The notes under the pieces are model-generated. The model did not search any database. It was not told the origin of the DNA and saw only the letters and a program-made list of their open reading frames with translations. A stretch of 64,000 nt of DNA from Ipomoea triloba. Taxonomy: Eukaryota; Streptophyta; Magnoliopsida; Solanales; Convolvulaceae. The stretch covers positions 24,103,233 through 24,167,232 of the forward strand of contig NC_044918.1 of the NCBI RefSeq assembly GCF_003576645.1, read 5' to 3'. Within the stretch, counting starts at the first letter, position 1. Each line of letters starts with the position of its first letter. Below, one piece after another: positions 21,853 to 33,418 of this stretch. The position numbers were made by a program, and so were the translations under genes.

Positions 21853-24717
21853 CTAGAAGGCAGAATGGGGTGGTTTCTCCAAATCCTCAAGGGGACGGAA
21901 GAAGGCTTTCAGCTCCAAGACTGAGTGAGCAACGCCGGTGTGGAAGTCAGTAGCAGTAAGAGTGTGATTGGTGGGTGGTCCAAACACTCCAGTTTGTGGG
22001 TGAGGAGTCCAGTACTTGGCAGATTGGTTTTCGATTACTTCGTCTGGGACAATTGATGGATAATGAACATGTTCTTCTGGGTTCTTGTCATACACAGACA
22101 CATGCACAGCCCTCCTGCACAAACAAGTTAAGGTAAGGTAAGGACATTAGTTTTCAATCACTAATTATGTATTGAGTTAATTCCAGGTCTTCCAACTATG
22201 TTGATTTTCCAAAATTAGTCCTCGGCTTTCAATTTGGACAATTTAGGTCCCTTGACTTTCGAATTCTTTCCAATGTTGGTCCTTTCATCAAATTTTGGTT
22301 AAGTTGAGATCAAATGAATGTGTAAAATTGTCTGTTCACATGTTTAGTGTATTATATTTCTCCTATTCTATACGCTTTATATATGATTATAATCTCAGTG
22401 GAAGTCTCAATCGAAGCCATATAATCTCAGTCGAAGTCTGAGATTTTATATTCATATATATAGCGTATAAGACATGAGAAATACGAGTAATAATACACTA
22501 TACAGGTGAACGGACAATTTAACCCTTCATTTGACATCAACTTAACCAAAATTTGACGAAAAGACCAACATTCGAAAGAATTTGAAAGTCAAGGGACCTA
22601 AATTGTCCAAATTAAAAGTCGGGGACTAATTTTGAAAAATCAACATAGTCGGAGGACCATTGCTGGAATTAACTCTTATATATTTATGGTCAAGCACCTT
22701 ATTGCATATATGATGGCATCACTATCACTATTGCTTTCTATAAGGAAGGTTCAAATCTCATCCCAATTCAAGATTAGCAAAATTGTTGAGCAGATACCAT
22801 GAATGTGTTAGATTATTTGTTGGTTTGATCAGTGAAAGTGGATACAAAAGTATCAATCAGTATGTTTGAGGAACAAATAAGCAAGAACTGCAACTACTAC
22901 TTTTGTCTACGACAAGTTACTTTCAATGGTGTCTATAGTTAAAAACAACAATCAACAGACATTGCCATTCATTCCCATCATAGAATGCAGGCCAAACCAT
23001 CATTGCTTCAAAAAGCATAATGCCGATTTTGATTTACCGGTCAGGGATATTTAATGTTGGCTGAAAGTGACATGTGACATTAGTAAATACTCTCTCCTTA
23101 ACTAAAATTATTTACAATTTATATATTTAAAATTTACATTAAAAATACTATTAAACAAAAATAATTAAATTTTAAAAATAAGAAAAAGTTGTTTAATCAA
23201 TAAATAGCACGTAAGACAGATAAAATTGGACAGATGAAGTATATTTGGACATTCCCTTCTTTCTTAAGGAGTTCCCTAATTAGAAGGTTTCAAGTTCATC
23301 TGCATCATTTTCTTGATTACCAAAAAAAAATCAAAAGCGTTAAGTTGTACAAAAATAGCCAAGTAAATTTTAAAAAGTTCAGTAACAATGAAATGATGGT
23401 AAGAATCATTTTTACTAAGCAAAAACTTGTGTGAGACCGTTCAAATGTAATACTTATACGTACAAATGTTATATATGCTCAAATATAATACTAATCAAAA
23501 ATAATTTTTTTGTTACTTATAAGGGTAAATGTAATACTTTTAAGAGAAAATATAATACTTTTATATTTCGATTTAAAAATATTACCTTTTTTATCAAAAG
23601 TATTATATTTTCGCTTATAAGGGGCACTTGTCAACATTACTTATTATAAAAAATTAATACTTTTTCTCCTATAAGTAACAAAAATTGTATTCCTGATTAG
23701 TATTATGTTTGAGCATATAAGTATGGCATCTGCATGTTGATTCAACCCGACTCGTCGCACGAATAAGGATCCGTGAGACAGTCTCACACAAGTATGACCC
23801 TTTTTACTATAGATTTCTTGTCGGGAGCTTTCTGGAGATGAAATCAACGGCTTTCAGTGTTAAGAAATTCAAAATTTTACTCTATCAGCATTATACAAAA
23901 TTTAGGAAAATTTTATATTCATAAACTCAGAGAAATTTCACATGGCTAATCCTATGAAATTTCTAGAAATACCCTTGTAAATCTGAAGAGATCATTAGAT
24001 CAACACCAAACTCCAAATCCTAACAATCAAATTATCTCATTGTACTTGTTTTATCTGGAAAGCATCTGCTGGTGAAAAATTGTTGTCATGCCCAAACTAT
24101 TCCTCAAACAAAACCATAAATCAGAAAAATATTGAGGGTGTTTGGTAAATAGTTGTTAGTTGATTGGATTAGTGATATTGATTAGTTTTTTTTTTTTTTT
24201 TGGTGGGAATGAAATGTCGAGGACCGGAAATACAAAAGTTACTAAACTCTAATGGAACTGGCTCCAGCGACATCAGCAATGAGATTGACTAGTTGACAAA
24301 ATTAGCTGACGCTTGATAAATTAATTGCTAACTGGTAACTGATTATATGTAAAATGACTTTTTCAAACAACTAATTGAAAAAACTGCTTTGAGCAGTTTT
24401 TCGAATTTTAACGTTTTGGATCAATAAGTTGTTATAAAATGCTAATTAATCAAACACTTATATTGAGTGTTTACCCAAGTCAAACAGATAATAATTGTCA
24501 AATAAACAAAAAATTAACTAATAAGTTAACTATATTACCAAAATGAGCTAATTCATTCGCATAACAGAAATCGGCTTTTAGCATGTATTACAGACAATGA
24601 AATGTATATATACCTAGCAGAGATGAGGGAAGGAGAGGGGGCAGTGTTGCGAGTGCTCGAGCCGACGATGCTGAGAAATCGCTTGGCAATTCCGCGGCAC
24701 TGCAAATTGGCGGCCAT
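21853..24717 (-). CDS. Small LEA-like, probably mitochondrial protein (At5g17165/At3g03150 type), two exons
   Basis: Exons 24717-24614 and 22114-21853 (minus; stop TAG at 21853-21855) join in frame across a GT/AG junction through one split Arg codon, giving 121 residues. The N-terminus MAANLQCRGIAKRFLSIVG followed by Ser/Arg/Pro-rich text is a typical mitochondrial presequence. The conserved core reads VHVSVYDKNPEEHVHY, VVPDEVI-like VPDEVIENQSAKYW, then PHPQTGVFGPP, and ends LELKAFFRPLEDLEKP. I recognise this as the small plant family often annotated late embryogenesis abundant protein, LEA-group, by memory of its VPD and HPQTGVFGP motifs. Molecular function is unknown; a stress-protective role is inferred from the family label only. 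The 2.5-kb intron carries several MITEs. A TATA box lies upstream. Confidence 0.85.
22174..22675. mobile_element. Mutator-type palindromic MITE in LEA-like intron
   Basis: Terminal inverted repeats of about 170 bp start GAGTTAATTCCAGG on the left and mirror on the right, with a 9-bp duplication TTATGTATT / TTATATATT (8 of 9) at 22165-22173 and 22676-22684. The first bases are the same as in the element at 20031, so this is the same superfamily. Confidence 0.85.
23420..23800. repeat. Inverted-repeat element with TGTGAGAC ends
   Basis: ACTTGTGTGAGACCGT (about 23425) and its near mirror ACAGTCTCACACAAGTATGA (about 23777) bracket AT-rich text with repeated TGTAATACTT words. A related piece is at 46690-46890. 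It is non-coding; the class is uncertain. Confidence 0.6.
24186..24280 (-). mobile_element. Short retroposon (SINE-like) with poly-A tail, minus strand
   Basis: A 16-base T run at 24186-24201 (A tail on the minus strand) is followed by about 80 bp, with imperfect direct repeats GATATTGATTAG and GAGATTGACTAG (10 of 12) on each side. No Pol III boxes were confirmed, so a truncated SINE or LINE is possible. Confidence 0.55.
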
Positions 24718-24884
24718 AAAATACAGTTTTCTGGGAGAAATATATATAATATATAGAGAGAGAGAGGAAGAGTAGCAGTTGCTAGTTGTAGAGGGAGAAA
24801 ATGCAAAGCAACTAAAAAGAGATACGAAATAAGTTCCGTCTTGGGATATTCAGATTTCAGAGGCTTTGCTCGAAACTCCCTCCC

Positions 24885-24891
24885 TTTTATA
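24885..24891 (-). promoter_or_regulatory. TATA box of the LEA-like gene
   Basis: The minus strand reads ACTATAAAAGGG, a strong plant TATA box about 170 bp upstream of the ATG at 24717, implying a leader of roughly 140 nt that includes a (CT)n tract. Confidence 0.65.
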
Positions 24892-25494
24892 GTTAGTTTT
24901 GGGTGATGATACAGTTGCCCCTCCAATCCCGAGTCAGCACTTACTCAGCTGTCCGTCCAAAAGCTGAGCGGCCGTCATGACGGCTGCCGTTAACTAACGG
25001 AACACGTCTCTGGATTAATTGAGGTTGGCTTGACTGCAAGCCTGACAAATTTATAGTTTAAAATTTAATGAATTTATTTTATTATTCTTCCCGTTGATCT
25101 GAAATTAGTTTTATAAATGCGACAGTAGTTCGAGAATCATATTATAAGGTACTAATGAAATTAAAATTAATGATAATAATAATAATAATGTGGAGATATT
25201 TTTGTAAATTTCATCAATTTTAAAGTGTACTTTTTAATAGTAAAAAGTACATTTTTTTTTAGTATGGAATACACTTTCTAACAATATAATATGTATTTCT
25301 GGATAATCTTGAGAACTTTGCAAAGTGCACTTTGATTTTATTTGATGTTTTGGTTTAACATGTACTTTAGGGGTTCACTTTTTACTGTATTTACGATTTA
25401 GGTTTAAAATTTAATTTTTTCGTTGATATTTTTATAAATTATCTAGAAATGCATTGTTTATTTCTTTCCTAAGAGCGAGTTCTCATTTAATCCG

Positions 25495-25496
<2 letters not shown>
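24892..25496. other. Promoter-side spacer, AT-rich
   Basis: Upstream sequence of the LEA-like gene up to a long (TA)n tract. No element with clear ends and no ORF found. Confidence 0.4.

Positions 25497-25560
<64 letters not shown>
25497..25560. repeat. (TA)n microsatellite
   Basis: About 30 TA dinucleotides. It is the left bead of a series of microsatellite-separated elements reaching 35612. Confidence 0.95.
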
Positions 25561-25563
<3 letters not shown>

Positions 25564-25568
25564 TATAA

Positions 25569-25876
25569 ATGATCAAATGAGGACCTATAGTTAGGTGAGG
25601 ATCCTATGGACTTATCTGAACCTTTGATTTAAATAATTCAATGATTGTGATTAATTATGTGCAATAGATTTAATTTTTTACATTCAGTTTGTTGTGCATT
25701 TGTACTCATTTTTGTGTGCATTCGTTCTTAGTTTATTGTGCATTCATTCTCAATTTGTTGTGCATCTCGCCCACTTTGTTGTGCAGTTGCATTCATAGCT
25801 GTTAGATCAGTCCAAATGGATGATCTGGATTAATCCACAGGGTCCTCAACTAATGATAGGTCCTCACTTGATCCGG

Positions 25877-25880
<4 letters not shown>
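25569..25880. repeat. Short TIR element D1 with TGTGCATT repeats
   Basis: GATCAAATGAGGACCTATAG at the left is mirrored by GATAGGTCCTCACTTGATC at the right (about 50-bp imperfect inverted repeats). The interior repeats TTTGTTGTGCATT-like words four to five times. It is flanked by (TA)n and (CA)n(TA)n tracts. Confidence 0.65.
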
Positions 25881-25931
<51 letters not shown>

Positions 25932-25932
25932 G
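25881..25932. repeat. (CA)n(TA)n microsatellite
   Basis: About 19 CA followed by about 7 TA units. Confidence 0.95.
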
Positions 25933-26545
25933 CTAGAGATCATACGTGGATGTTGTGCCTAGGTGAAATATGCGGTGAGATGAGAGCAATTGATTAGTCA
26001 TTTTTCGTATTGATCAAACGTAAGGTGCGTAGTTTTTGTATTTAAAGTGCGTCGTGTTCCTTCTTATTGTGCATGATTTCTGTGCTTAAAGTGCATCAGT
26101 TATTCAGTTGAGAACTTAATGTGTGTTTTTTGTTGAAACTTAAGGTCCGTTCTTTTAACACTTAAGGTGCGCCATTTTAACATTTAAAGTGCGCTAGTTA
26201 TAAACTTAAGGTGCATAAGTTCTACGCTTGAGGTGCGCCATTTTTATACTTAAGGTGCATATTGTAATATTTAAGGTGCACCATTTTTATAAACTAAAGG
26301 TGCGCGATGTTAAGACTTAAGGTGCGCTATTTTAACACTTAAGGTGTATTATTCTAACACCTAAGATGCGTCTTTGTAACACTTAAGGCGCGTCATAGTT
26401 AGCCTTTGCTTTCTTCTTTCTAGATGCGTTTTTTTTTTTTAATTTTAATTTTCATTGTTTTGAGTCGTTGATCTAGATTTGATCAACGACTCAGATCGCA
26501 CCGCATGTTCGCACCTGGGACCTCATTCGCACATGATCTTGACCA
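25933..26545. repeat. Iterated CTTAAGGTGCG element A1
   Basis: Imperfect inverted ends AGATCAT...GTGCCTAGGTGAAATATGCGG and their mirror (...CCGCATGTTCGCACCTGGGA) bracket about 16 copies of a 20-30-bp word CTTAAGGTGCGCCATTTTAA. The same word occurs in opposite orientation at 30760-31330. It is non-coding. Confidence 0.65.
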
Positions 26546-26567
26546 TATATATATATATATATATATC

Positions 26568-28890
26568 GTCATCATCAGGTGCGCCCTGGTCATTAGGTGT
26601 GGACGTGCGGCCTATTTTTAGCCATTAGATCAGATCAAGTCATCAAATCAACGCGCAATATATATGTTACAAAACACACCATTCTACATACTAAAACGCA
26701 CTAGAGGACCGATAAAACACACCATTCCACACTATAACCAAATGTACCTATTCACTTAAAATTCATCAATATACGTGAAAAAACGCATCATTCTACGTAT
26801 TAAAATGTACCACAACGTGCCTCGTGTCATATTATAAGTATACACTATTTACACATATTAGAAAACATGTGCTAAAATATGCACCACTCTACGTATTAAA
26901 ATGCATCACAATGTGTGTTAAAATGCACAATTCCACTCGTTGAATATCCACATCACAAATTATAAACATGCACTATTACACTTATTAGAAAACTAGTTTT
27001 ATCCGCACATTGCGCGAATAGGTTAATGCCCAATGTTTATATTTAAATAAATATTTAAAAGTATATCAATGCAAGATTATATAGGAGAAGTTTAAATGGA
27101 TAATTGAATGTCGAATTTTTTTATTTAAATATCTAACTCAAAGTATATGAATCCAAGGTAATATAAAAAAATTCATTAAAATTATTACTAAAATTAATGT
27201 TTGCAACCTTGTAAAATCGATAGTCTAAATATTTGGTCTAAAAATAATAGTCTAAATAAATACTACTTTTAATTTGAATTTTTCTAAGTGTTCTTAATTC
27301 TCTTTTGAGTAACATTGTCATTGTCTTCATCTTTACTATTTGTTCTTTTCCTTTTTGTTGGTAGTGTGTTATTTGCAATTCGGATATTGTTGGTAGCATA
27401 GATGACAACGTCATACAATGAGATTATGATATAGGAGCTATGGACTTTCCTTTAGGTGTTCTGCTTGGGGTTCATTTGGTTCAACCATTATTGTTGAATG
27501 AGTTATTGTGGATAAAGAAATCCCTAGTTTAAGAAAAAAGATTAATAAAAATTTGAAAATTTAAAATATTATGTATTCCAAAAATATTAAAAGGTAGTTT
27601 CTCGCTTCAATTTGCTGGGTAATGAGTTATTTGAGTACTTTCATTGTCAACAAATCCCCCAAGTAGTTAATATGATTGGTTTCAAACTATTCTTTTTTTA
27701 TTTTTTCATGGTATTAAAGAAATACATATGTATCATTTTTTGGTGTCTACTAATTTATTTAATTCAATAAGAGTAAAATAGAGTGATTCCGCTTCAATTT
27801 GTTGGGTTATTATTTGAGTACTCCCTTTGTCAACCAATCCCCAAGTAGTTAATATAATTAGCTTCAAATTATTTTAAATTTTTTTTTCATAGTATTAATA
27901 AAATACTTGGTAAATAAATATATAACATTATTTTGTACTATAACTTTGATATTTAATTACAAGATATTGTAAAAATAAGATAATGGACAGTGTAATGAAT
28001 ATCAATTGATAAATTTGAATGTAAAGAATCTTTGCATGAGAGAAAATAAAGACAATATGACTAATGAAATTATTTCTCTTATTTAATTTAATTTTTTGAT
28101 AATGAATACTTTTTTCAAATAAAGGTATTGTAGACACATAATTCTAAATTAAAGAAATACATATGTATCATTTTTTGTTGTAGCTACTAATTTATTTAAT
28201 TTAATAAGAGTAAAATAGAATGAGAAACTTAATTATGTTAAATTTGATTGAGATGGGTTCGAACCTAAGACCTTTCTTATAGAAATTAATGTGTAAGTTA
28301 AAAGTTAACGGAATATTAACGGAGAAGAGAATATTTAACGGAAAACTTAACGGATAATCATAAAAGTAAGGTTAAATTAGGTAATCTCTATTAATAATAT
28401 TAATCTGAATTATCTTAACCATCTATTTGATTAAATAATTCATCTGAACCATCCATTTGATTAAATAATTTGACCGCCATTTTTTCTACCCATTTTAAGC
28501 CTAACTCTCTTTGGCTCTTATTAGTATAGTAGATATGTGTTAAAATACACACCATTCAACGTATTAAAATGCACTAGAGGGCGGATTAAAACACATCATT
28601 TCACAACACACTTATTAGAAATACATGTGTTAAAATACACACCAATTTACGTACTAAAACACACCATTCCACAACACAGTTAATGCACCAACATACGTAA
28701 TAAAACGCACCACAACATGTATTCAAATGCACCACACTATGTACTAAAATGCACCATTTCAATTCACATAATATAGATACTAAAATTACCATAATACCTC
28801 CACTTAAACATACGTGAATTCCAGTTGGATTAATGAAATCGGACGACGCAGATTAGGCTGCACGACCGCATGGGAGCTCCCCGCCGAATT
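26568..28890. repeat. Iterated AAAACGCACCATT element B1, split by Helitron 2
   Basis: The left part 26568-26992 and right part 28534-28890 are built from AAAA(T/C)(G/A)CACCATTCCAC-type words of about 20-30 bp. Removing the Helitron rejoins the array in register. It is preceded by (TA)n (26546-26567). Confidence 0.6.
26993..28533 (-). mobile_element. Non-autonomous Helitron 2 (1541 bp)
   Basis: Minus-strand 5' end TCTACTATAC at 28533 after an A; 3' end CTAG at 26996-26993 followed by T, with the hairpin CGCGCAATGTGCG ten bases inside. The host array is an internal proof of insertion: TATTAGAAAA + TATGTGTTAAAATAC across the element matches an uninterrupted array unit near 28612-28640. It shares text with Helitron 1 (for example TTTAGGTGTTCTGCT and TTATTGTTGAATGAG). 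No Rep/helicase. Confidence 0.85.
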
Positions 28891-28894
28891 TGAA

Positions 28895-28896
<2 letters not shown>

Positions 28897-28988
<92 letters not shown>

Positions 28989-29005
28989 CATACATACATA
29001 CATAT
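28897..29005. repeat. Compound microsatellite (AAAT)n(TA)n(CATA)n
   Basis: Three adjoining simple repeats. ORFs seen across it are artefacts. Confidence 0.95.
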
Positions 29006-29008
29006 ATA

Positions 29009-29374
29009 GAAATCAACTCAAGTATGGACGCGTTTTAACGTGTGAACAGTGCGGACACACCACTCAATGTTATAAAATGCACCAATCAATGTTAGAAAAC
29101 GCACCACATGAAAATACACAAAAACACAAAAAAAAAAACACACACACCACACACCCAAAATAATGCACCATAACTCCCCTGCCCCTAATTGTGCATTTCC
29201 AAACACTGTGTGGTGTATATTTCCATACTTAGTGGTGTGTTTTTTGGTGATGTGTACCTAATGGTGCATATTTGTGTTGTGCATTTTCTAACATTGAGTG
29301 GTGCATATCTGTATACATAGTGGTGAGACCGCACTGTTCACACGTTAAGACGCGTCTACACTTGAACTCTAGCT
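29009..29374. repeat. Palindromic TIR element B2 (about 365 bp)
   Basis: Near-perfect inverted ends of about 60 bp, with GACGCGTTTTAACGTGTGAA on the left mirrored on the right. Inside, repeated AATGCACCA / TGGTGCAT words converge on a CACA-rich centre. (TA)n-type tracts lie on both sides. Confidence 0.75.
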
Positions 29375-29391
29375 TTTATATAGATATATAT

Positions 29392-30591
29392 ATGGTCTGG
29401 CTCCCACGGAAACCACCTCCAAGTGAGAACCTATGGTTTAATATGAATCATTGAAATTAGACAATCTATGCTTGTAATCAAATCATCATAATCTACTAAT
29501 AGCACTAAGTAATGTACGAATTAATAAAGAAAACTACTCTAAAGGGCAATTTGGTTAGTTAACGGGCTCCCCCAACGAGTTCAATAGACTCGCTAAGTAA
29601 TACCGTTAGACCAACGAGTCTATTCAATGAGTCTATTAAACATGTTGATGGATTCAATAGAGCCGTTGAGTAATATCGTTGGACCAACAGGTCTATTCAA
29701 CAGGTTTATTAAACCCGTGTATATGCCCCGTGAGTGTTAAGTAGTATTTGATTATTCACTTGGTCCATATCGTGCATTCATATCGCTTTGATTGTGCATC
29801 CTTATACTGAATGTCGTGCATCCTTATACTGAATGTCGTGCATCCTTATACTGAATGTCGTGCATCAATAACCATTTGATTGTGCATTCAAACACAACCC
29901 AACATCTTACAATGCACATCCTAATGTCTTACGATGCACCGCTCAAAGCGCACTAATGTGCATCCTCACAACCTACGATGCACTTCCGTAGACAAATATC
30001 CCATTGACAAAAAAAAAATCCCCAAACGCATAGCCGACGCTCTCCAACCAATGCACAACCCAACCTACGATGCACACCCCCATAAAACCACAAATTCATC
30101 AACAAACCTAATTAAAAGCATATTCCAATGAAGCGCTAAAAAGGGAAAAGAGTAAACTTCAATCCATGACAAAAGCTCACAACCAACGACGAGAAATCCC
30201 AGTCGAAAATTGAAGAGAGGCGACGAGAGCTCTAGACAGAAAAGATAAAACTTACCGGATAAATCTCAATAGAATCAAGGAGCATAATGCCTCAGAAACA
30301 CCATGCAAGGAAACAATAAAAAAAATTTACTCCATTACCCCTACCACTTAAATTTAAAAAATAGTAATTAAATAAACATTAAATCTTAGCCATTATTATA
30401 TCGTGCCCAATGGATAACCTAAATTAGATCACAGGTTATCACCTATGAGTAGTTCTCATATGAACTACATAAGGTTTAGGTGAGAACATGCTTCTATAAA
30501 AAGTGAGAACTAATATGATCAATCTAATTGAGTAGATCAATGGTTGAGGGGTTGTTGAAAATAAGTAGGAAACTTGCTCTGTCTCTGTAAG
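29392..30591. repeat. Element with GTGCATCC triplicate and CAACGAGTC repeats
   Basis: There is no gene. 29530-29720 has iterated CCAACGAGTCTATTCAA words. 29794-29859 has three near-identical 22-bp copies of GTGCATCCTTATACTGAATG. 29880-30080 has scattered AC(A/G)ATGCAC words. The flank text GTGAGAACCTATGG (29422) and AGTTCTCATATGAA (30450) suggests inverted ends of the same kind as its neighbours. Confidence 0.5.
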
Positions 30592-30598
30592 TGTGTGT

Positions 30599-30630
<32 letters not shown>
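30592..30630. repeat. (GT)n(TA)n microsatellite
   Basis: Dinucleotide tracts separating two elements. Confidence 0.9.
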
Positions 30631-30631
<1 letters not shown>

Positions 30632-31420
30632 CACGGATGAGATCTGGTGAAAAAATTTGCTCAGGTGCGAACATGCGGTGTAATCTGAACCATTGATAAA
30701 ATATAGATCAACGACTCAAATCAATGAATTTTTTTTTTTAAAAAAGACGCGCATCTGAAAGGAAACCACGTACCTTAACCTTAAGCATTAAAATGGTGCA
30801 CCTTAACTACAAAAACCACGCACCTTAAGAACACAAACCACACACCTTAAAGATTTTAAATGGCGCACCTTAAGTATTATAACTAACGCACCTTAAGTAC
30901 ACAAACCACGCACATTAAACACACAAATCACGCACATTAAGCACACAAACCACGTACCTTAAGCACACAAACCACACACCTTAAGTTTTAAAATGGCGCA
31001 CCTTAAGTATTATAATTGACGTAGCTTAAGTATTAAAATGACGCATCTTAAGTACACAAACCACGCACATTAAACACCCAAACTACGCACTTTAAGCACA
31101 AACCACAAACCTTAATTTTGAACAACTGAATAACTGACTCACCTTAAACACATAAATCACGCACCTTAAGAAGGAAAACTACGCACCTTAAGCACACAAA
31201 CCACACACCTTAAGTTTGAAGTTTGAAAAATTGAATAACTGACTCACCTTAAGCACAAAAACCACGTACCTTAAGAAGGAAAATCACACACCTTATGAAG
31301 GAAAACCATGCATATTAAGTATTAGATGCGAAGGAGTTCCCAAGTGAAAAATGCGTCTTAAATCTCAACAATTAATTTCGTCTAGATCTATTGCTCTTAA
31401 AAAAATTACATTCGAATCAA
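30631..31420. repeat. Iterated CACCTTAAG element A2 (inverse of A1)
   Basis: More than 20 words of type CCACGCACCTTAAGCACACAAA, the reverse complement of the A1 word. The left end shares CAGGTGCGAACATGCGGTG with the mirrored right end of A1. It is non-coding. Confidence 0.65.
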
Positions 31421-32451
31421 CACAAAATGTACACTTGAAGGCACAAAAATGTGCACTGTTAGGCAAAAAATATGCACTTGAAGGTTAAAATTCTGCACTT
31501 AAAGGCACAAAGATGTGCAACCAAAGCAATTATTGTACCAAAAAAGAGAGTTATTCAACTTAAGTGTTATTGAAGCAATTATCTTTGCAAATTGTTTGTA
31601 AACTTCACAAATTTCATTAGAAATTTAGTCATACGTTGTTGAAAGAAGACAAATGATATAAGAAATACTCACCCATAATAATGCACTTGAAGGCACAAAA
31701 ATCTGCACTCAAAGGCCAAAATTCTACATTCGAAGACACAAATATGTGCAATCGAAGCAATTATGATACCAAAAGGGGAGTTATTAAACTTAGGAATTAT
31801 TGAAACAATTACCCTTCAAACCGTTTGTAAATCACACAAATTTCATTATAAATTTAGTTATAGATCATTGAAAAGAAGGCACAAAATACAATAAATATTG
31901 GTCCATAATTGTGCACTTGAAGGCACAAGCACTCGAAGAAAGAAAAATGTGCACTTGAAGAAGAAAAAATGTGCACTCAGAGACAAAGGTCATCTGAACT
32001 CATTTACACAAAATTACCATAATTCCACCACATTTTTTTTAAAAATTTTCTTCATTCTTGACTATTGATTTAATTTGAACTAGATCAATGATTGTGATTT
32101 AACCCTATTTTTTACCCAAGCCTTCCTTCGCATTTGATCCCTTATATATCTAACAATCCAATAAGAACCATCTTCCTATCAGTACTTAAGAACTAATCTA
32201 AGCCATGCCATATAAAAATCAAGATCAATGGCTGAGATTTAATGAGGGATTTGGTAAATGTTGTGCCTTTTACGTTAGAATTATCAATGATAATATCTAT
32301 TTAGAGGCAAAGTAGTCAAACTATGTGGATTGTGCATCCGTGTAGAAGGTAAGTCCTAAATTTTCTCCTCCACTTGCGTATCTCTTTGCCCAAATTAGGA
32401 AATTTAAACCACCCCCCCCCCCCCCCCCCCCCCCCCCCCAACCCCCACCCC
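31421..32451. repeat. Iterated TGTGCACTTGAAGGCAC element C and flank up to gap
   Basis: 31430-31990 repeats AATGTGCACTTGAAGGCACA with intervening AAGCAATTAT blocks. 32000-32340 is unassigned AT-rich sequence with TAGATCAATG-type words. From about 32411 to 32451 it is a poly-C tract running into the gap. Confidence 0.55.
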
Positions 32452-33418
32452 NNNNNNNNNNNNNNNNNNNNNNNNNNNNNNNNNNNNNNNNNNNNNNNNN
32501 NNNNNNNNNNNNNNNNNNNNNNNNNNNNNNNNNNNNNNNNNNNNNNNNNNNNNNNNNNNNNNNNNNNNNNNNNNNNNNNNNNNNNNNNNNNNNNNNNNNN
32601 NNNNNNNNNNNNNNNNNNNNNNNNNNNNNNNNNNNNNNNNNNNNNNNNNNNNNNNNNNNNNNNNNNNNNNNNNNNNNNNNNNNNNNNNNNNNNNNNNNNN
32701 NNNNNNNNNNNNNNNNNNNNNNNNNNNNNNNNNNNNNNNNNNNNNNNNNNNNNNNNNNNNNNNNNNNNNNNNNNNNNNNNNNNNNNNNNNNNNNNNNNNN
32801 NNNNNNNNNNNNNNNNNNNNNNNNNNNNNNNNNNNNNNNNNNNNNNNNNNNNNNNNNNNNNNNNNNNNNNNNNNNNNNNNNNNNNNNNNNNNNNNNNNNN
32901 NNNNNNNNNNNNNNNNNNNNNNNNNNNNNNNNNNNNNNNNNNNNNNNNNNNNNNNNNNNNNNNNNNNNNNNNNNNNNNNNNNNNNNNNNNNNNNNNNNNN
33001 NNNNNNNNNNNNNNNNNNNNNNNNNNNNNNNNNNNNNNNNNNNNNNNNNNNNNNNNNNNNNNNNNNNNNNNNNNNNNNNNNNNNNNNNNNNNNNNNNNNN
33101 NNNNNNNNNNNNNNNNNNNNNNNNNNNNNNNNNNNNNNNNNNNNNNNNNNNNNNNNNNNNNNNNNNNNNNNNNNNNNNNNNNNNNNNNNNNNNNNNNNNN
33201 NNNNNNNNNNNNNNNNNNNNNNNNNNNNNNNNNNNNNNNNNNNNNNNNNNNNNNNNNNNNNNNNNNNNNNNNNNNNNNNNNNNNNNNNNNNNNNNNNNNN
33301 NNNNNNNNNNNNNNNNNNNNNNNNNNNNNNNNNNNNNNNNNNNNNNNNNNNNNNNNNNNNNNNNNNNNNNNNNNNNNNNNNNNNNNNNNNNNNNNNNNNN
33401 NNNNNNNNNNNNNNNNNN
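32452..33418. other. Assembly gap (967 N)
   Basis: Undetermined bases. Both sides of the gap carry AATTTAAACC followed by a C run, so the true gap length and the uniqueness of the flanks are uncertain. Long ORFs spanning it are artefacts. Confidence 1.

Noticed and set aside
21853..24717. SAG21/LEA_3-type protein
   Set aside because: The core motifs (VPDEVI, HPQTGVFGP) differ from the W-x-PDPVTGYY pattern of that family.
26030..26400. CRISPR-like array of regularly spaced repeats
   Set aside because: Plant nuclear sequence; the words vary in length and have no unique spacers.
28804..29016. ORF rich in Ile/Tyr
   Set aside because: Translation of (TA)n and (CATA)n microsatellites.
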